Assembly (NCBI GenBank): GCA_024636105.1
Contig: JAGXHO010000237.1
Location: forward strand, 1 to 14,321
Direction: 5' to 3'
Length of the DNA stretch: 14,321 nucleotides
From: Trueperaceae bacterium
GTDB taxonomy: Bacteria; Deinococcota; Deinococci; Deinococcales; Trueperaceae
Of this stretch, positions 13,415-14,321 are shown in pieces. The notes beneath the pieces are model-generated. The model did no database searches. It had not been told where the DNA came from and worked only from the letters and a program-made list of their open reading frames with translations. Position 1 is the stretch's first letter, and every line of letters begins with the position of its first letter. The translations under genes were made by a program, and so were the position numbers.

Positions 13415-14321
13415 TCACTTGTCGACCCCGGTGATCACGACACCTTGCATGAAGAAGCGTTGGGCGAAGAAGAAGATCAGCAGGGGGAGCAGCATCGTCA
13501 TGATCGAGGCGGCCTGGATCAGCTGCGGCTCGGAGCTGTAGAGCCCGTTGAAGCGGAACAGCCCGACCGAGATCGGTTGCAGGTTCTGGCTGCCCGCGAG
13601 GTAGATCAGCGGTCCGAAGAAGTCGTTCCAGGCGAAGAAGAAGTGGAACAGCGAGACGGCGATCAGCGCCGGTACCGCCTGCGGCAGGATGATCGAGACG
13701 AAGGTGCGGATGGGGCCGGCGCCGTCGACGCGGGCGGCCTCCTCGAGTTCGGTGGGGATGGTCAGGAAGTACTGGCGCAACAGGAAGACGTTGTAGGCGT
13801 TGGCGAAGAAGGTCGGGACGATGAGCGGCAGCCAGGTGCCTACCCATCCGAACTGGTAGAAGATCGCGTAGGTGGGCACCAGCGTCACCTGCATCGGCAG
13901 GAAGATCGTCGAGATCAGGAGCATGAAGAGCAGCCCCTTACCCGGGAACTTGAAGCGGGCGAAGCCGTACGCGACGATGGCGGCCGAGAAGGTGGCCGCG
14001 ACGGTCGTGATGCCCGCGTACATGAGCGTGTTGCGCAGCAGCTGCAGGAAGTTGATGAACTGGAACGCGCGCGGGTAGTTCTCCCAGCGCAGACCGAGCT
14101 CATACACGGGATCGAGGGTGCGCCAACTCCCTTCCCACGCCATCTCGCCGGCCTCGACGTCCTCCGGATCGACGAAGACGCTGGACGCGCGGCCCGGGCG
14201 CACCAGGGCCAGCTCGCGGGTCTCGCCGTCGATCGGGACCCGGAGGACGTCGTAGGCGCGCCCCTGGTACTCGAAGGTCGCGCGCGTCGACGGCAGGATC
14301 GGCGCCTGGACGTCGGACGCC
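13415..14321 (-). CDS. Carbohydrate ABC-transporter inner-membrane permease, MalG type (5' end outside the window)
   Basis: The last 301 residues and the TGA (13415-13417) are in the window; the frame stays open to the right edge, so the gene is partial. It is a binding-protein-dependent sugar permease of the MalG branch. After about 95 mostly polar residues come the membrane segments: RNTLMYAGITTVAATFSAAI, LLFMLLISTIFLPMQVTLVP, LPLIVPTFFANAYNVFLL, LIAVSLFHFFFAWNDFFGPL and IMTMLLPLLIFFFAQRFF. The ATPase-contacting EAA loop is clear: ELEEAARVDGAGPIRTFVSI then ILPQ. The first membrane segment must lie beyond the edge, making the extracytoplasmic stretch before the core at least 95 residues, longer than in ordinary MalG. 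It is the most upstream operon gene seen; the partner permease and solute-binding protein are expected to the right. The substrate, presumably beta-gluco-oligosaccharides, is inferred from neighbours. Confidence 0.93.
   Translation of the reverse strand, partial: ASDVQAPILPSTRATFEYQGRAYDVLRVPIDGETRELALVRPGRASSVFVDPEDVEAGEMAWEGSWRTLDPVYELGLRWENYPRAFQFINFLQLLRNTLMYAGITTVAATFSAAIVAYGFARFKFPGKGLLFMLLISTIFLPMQVTLVPTYAIFYQFGWVGTWLPLIVPTFFANAYNVFLLRQYFLTIPTELEEAARVDGAGPIRTFVSIILPQAVPALIAVSLFHFFFAWNDFFGPLIYLAGSQNLQPISVGLFRFNGLYSSEPQLIQAASIMTMLLPLLIFFFAQRFFMQGVVITGVDK

Noticed and set aside
3524..14321. Idea that the glucan operon is a mobile or recently acquired island
   Set aside because: No transposase, integrase, tRNA or direct repeats are visible, and base composition looks uniform across the window.

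Overview
The window is GC-rich bacterial DNA with almost no intergenic space. From the left it holds the tail of a short plus-strand gene (1-165), a convergent minus-strand RES/Xre toxin-antitoxin pair (230-1158), and a minus-strand beta-glucan utilisation operon that fills the rest (1206-14321, entering from the right edge). The high GC, signal peptides ending in A-x-A-Q, a leaderless-type promoter in front of the antitoxin, and ExoP-type GH3 enzymes fit Deinococcota (for example the Trueperales) but do not prove it. Chloroflexota or another high-GC lineage remains possible. There is no rRNA, tRNA, CRISPR array or insertion sequence that I can support.

The operon is transcribed right to left in this order: a sugar ABC-transporter inner-membrane permease (cut by the window edge), a 1159-residue GH94-clan glycoside phosphorylase that looks most like the beta-1,3-glucan phosphorylases (GH161/GH149 type), a leaderless-protein (cytoplasmic) GH3 beta-glucosidase, a 1496-residue secreted fusion GH3-CBM9-Ig-GH9, and a 773-residue secreted GH16 laminarinase/lichenase. 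The last four genes are joined by 4-base stop/start overlaps (GTGA, ATGA, ATGA), so they should be translationally coupled.

Read as a pathway, the GH16 and GH9 enzymes cut beta-1,3 and beta-1,4 bonds of a glucan (mixed-linkage glucan, laminarin or cellulose) outside the membrane. The fused secreted GH3 trims the products, and the ABC transporter imports oligosaccharides. Inside the cell the phosphorylase releases glucose-1-phosphate and the cytoplasmic GH3 finishes the remaining oligomers. The substrate is an inference from enzyme families.

Two protein architectures stand out. The first is the GH3-CBM9-GH9 fusion, which puts an exo-glucosidase and an endo-glucanase in one secreted chain. The second is the GH16 protein, where the catalytic domain is inserted inside the second of two CIA30/CBM11-like carbohydrate-binding domains and splits it in two.

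The toxin-antitoxin pair begins only 47 bases after the GH16 stop and has its own promoter-like region. Two CCATATGG palindromes spaced 22 bp apart flank a -10 element, and the antitoxin start codon sits inside the first palindrome. Tandem hairpins at 167-214 close the pair and the convergent gene on the left.
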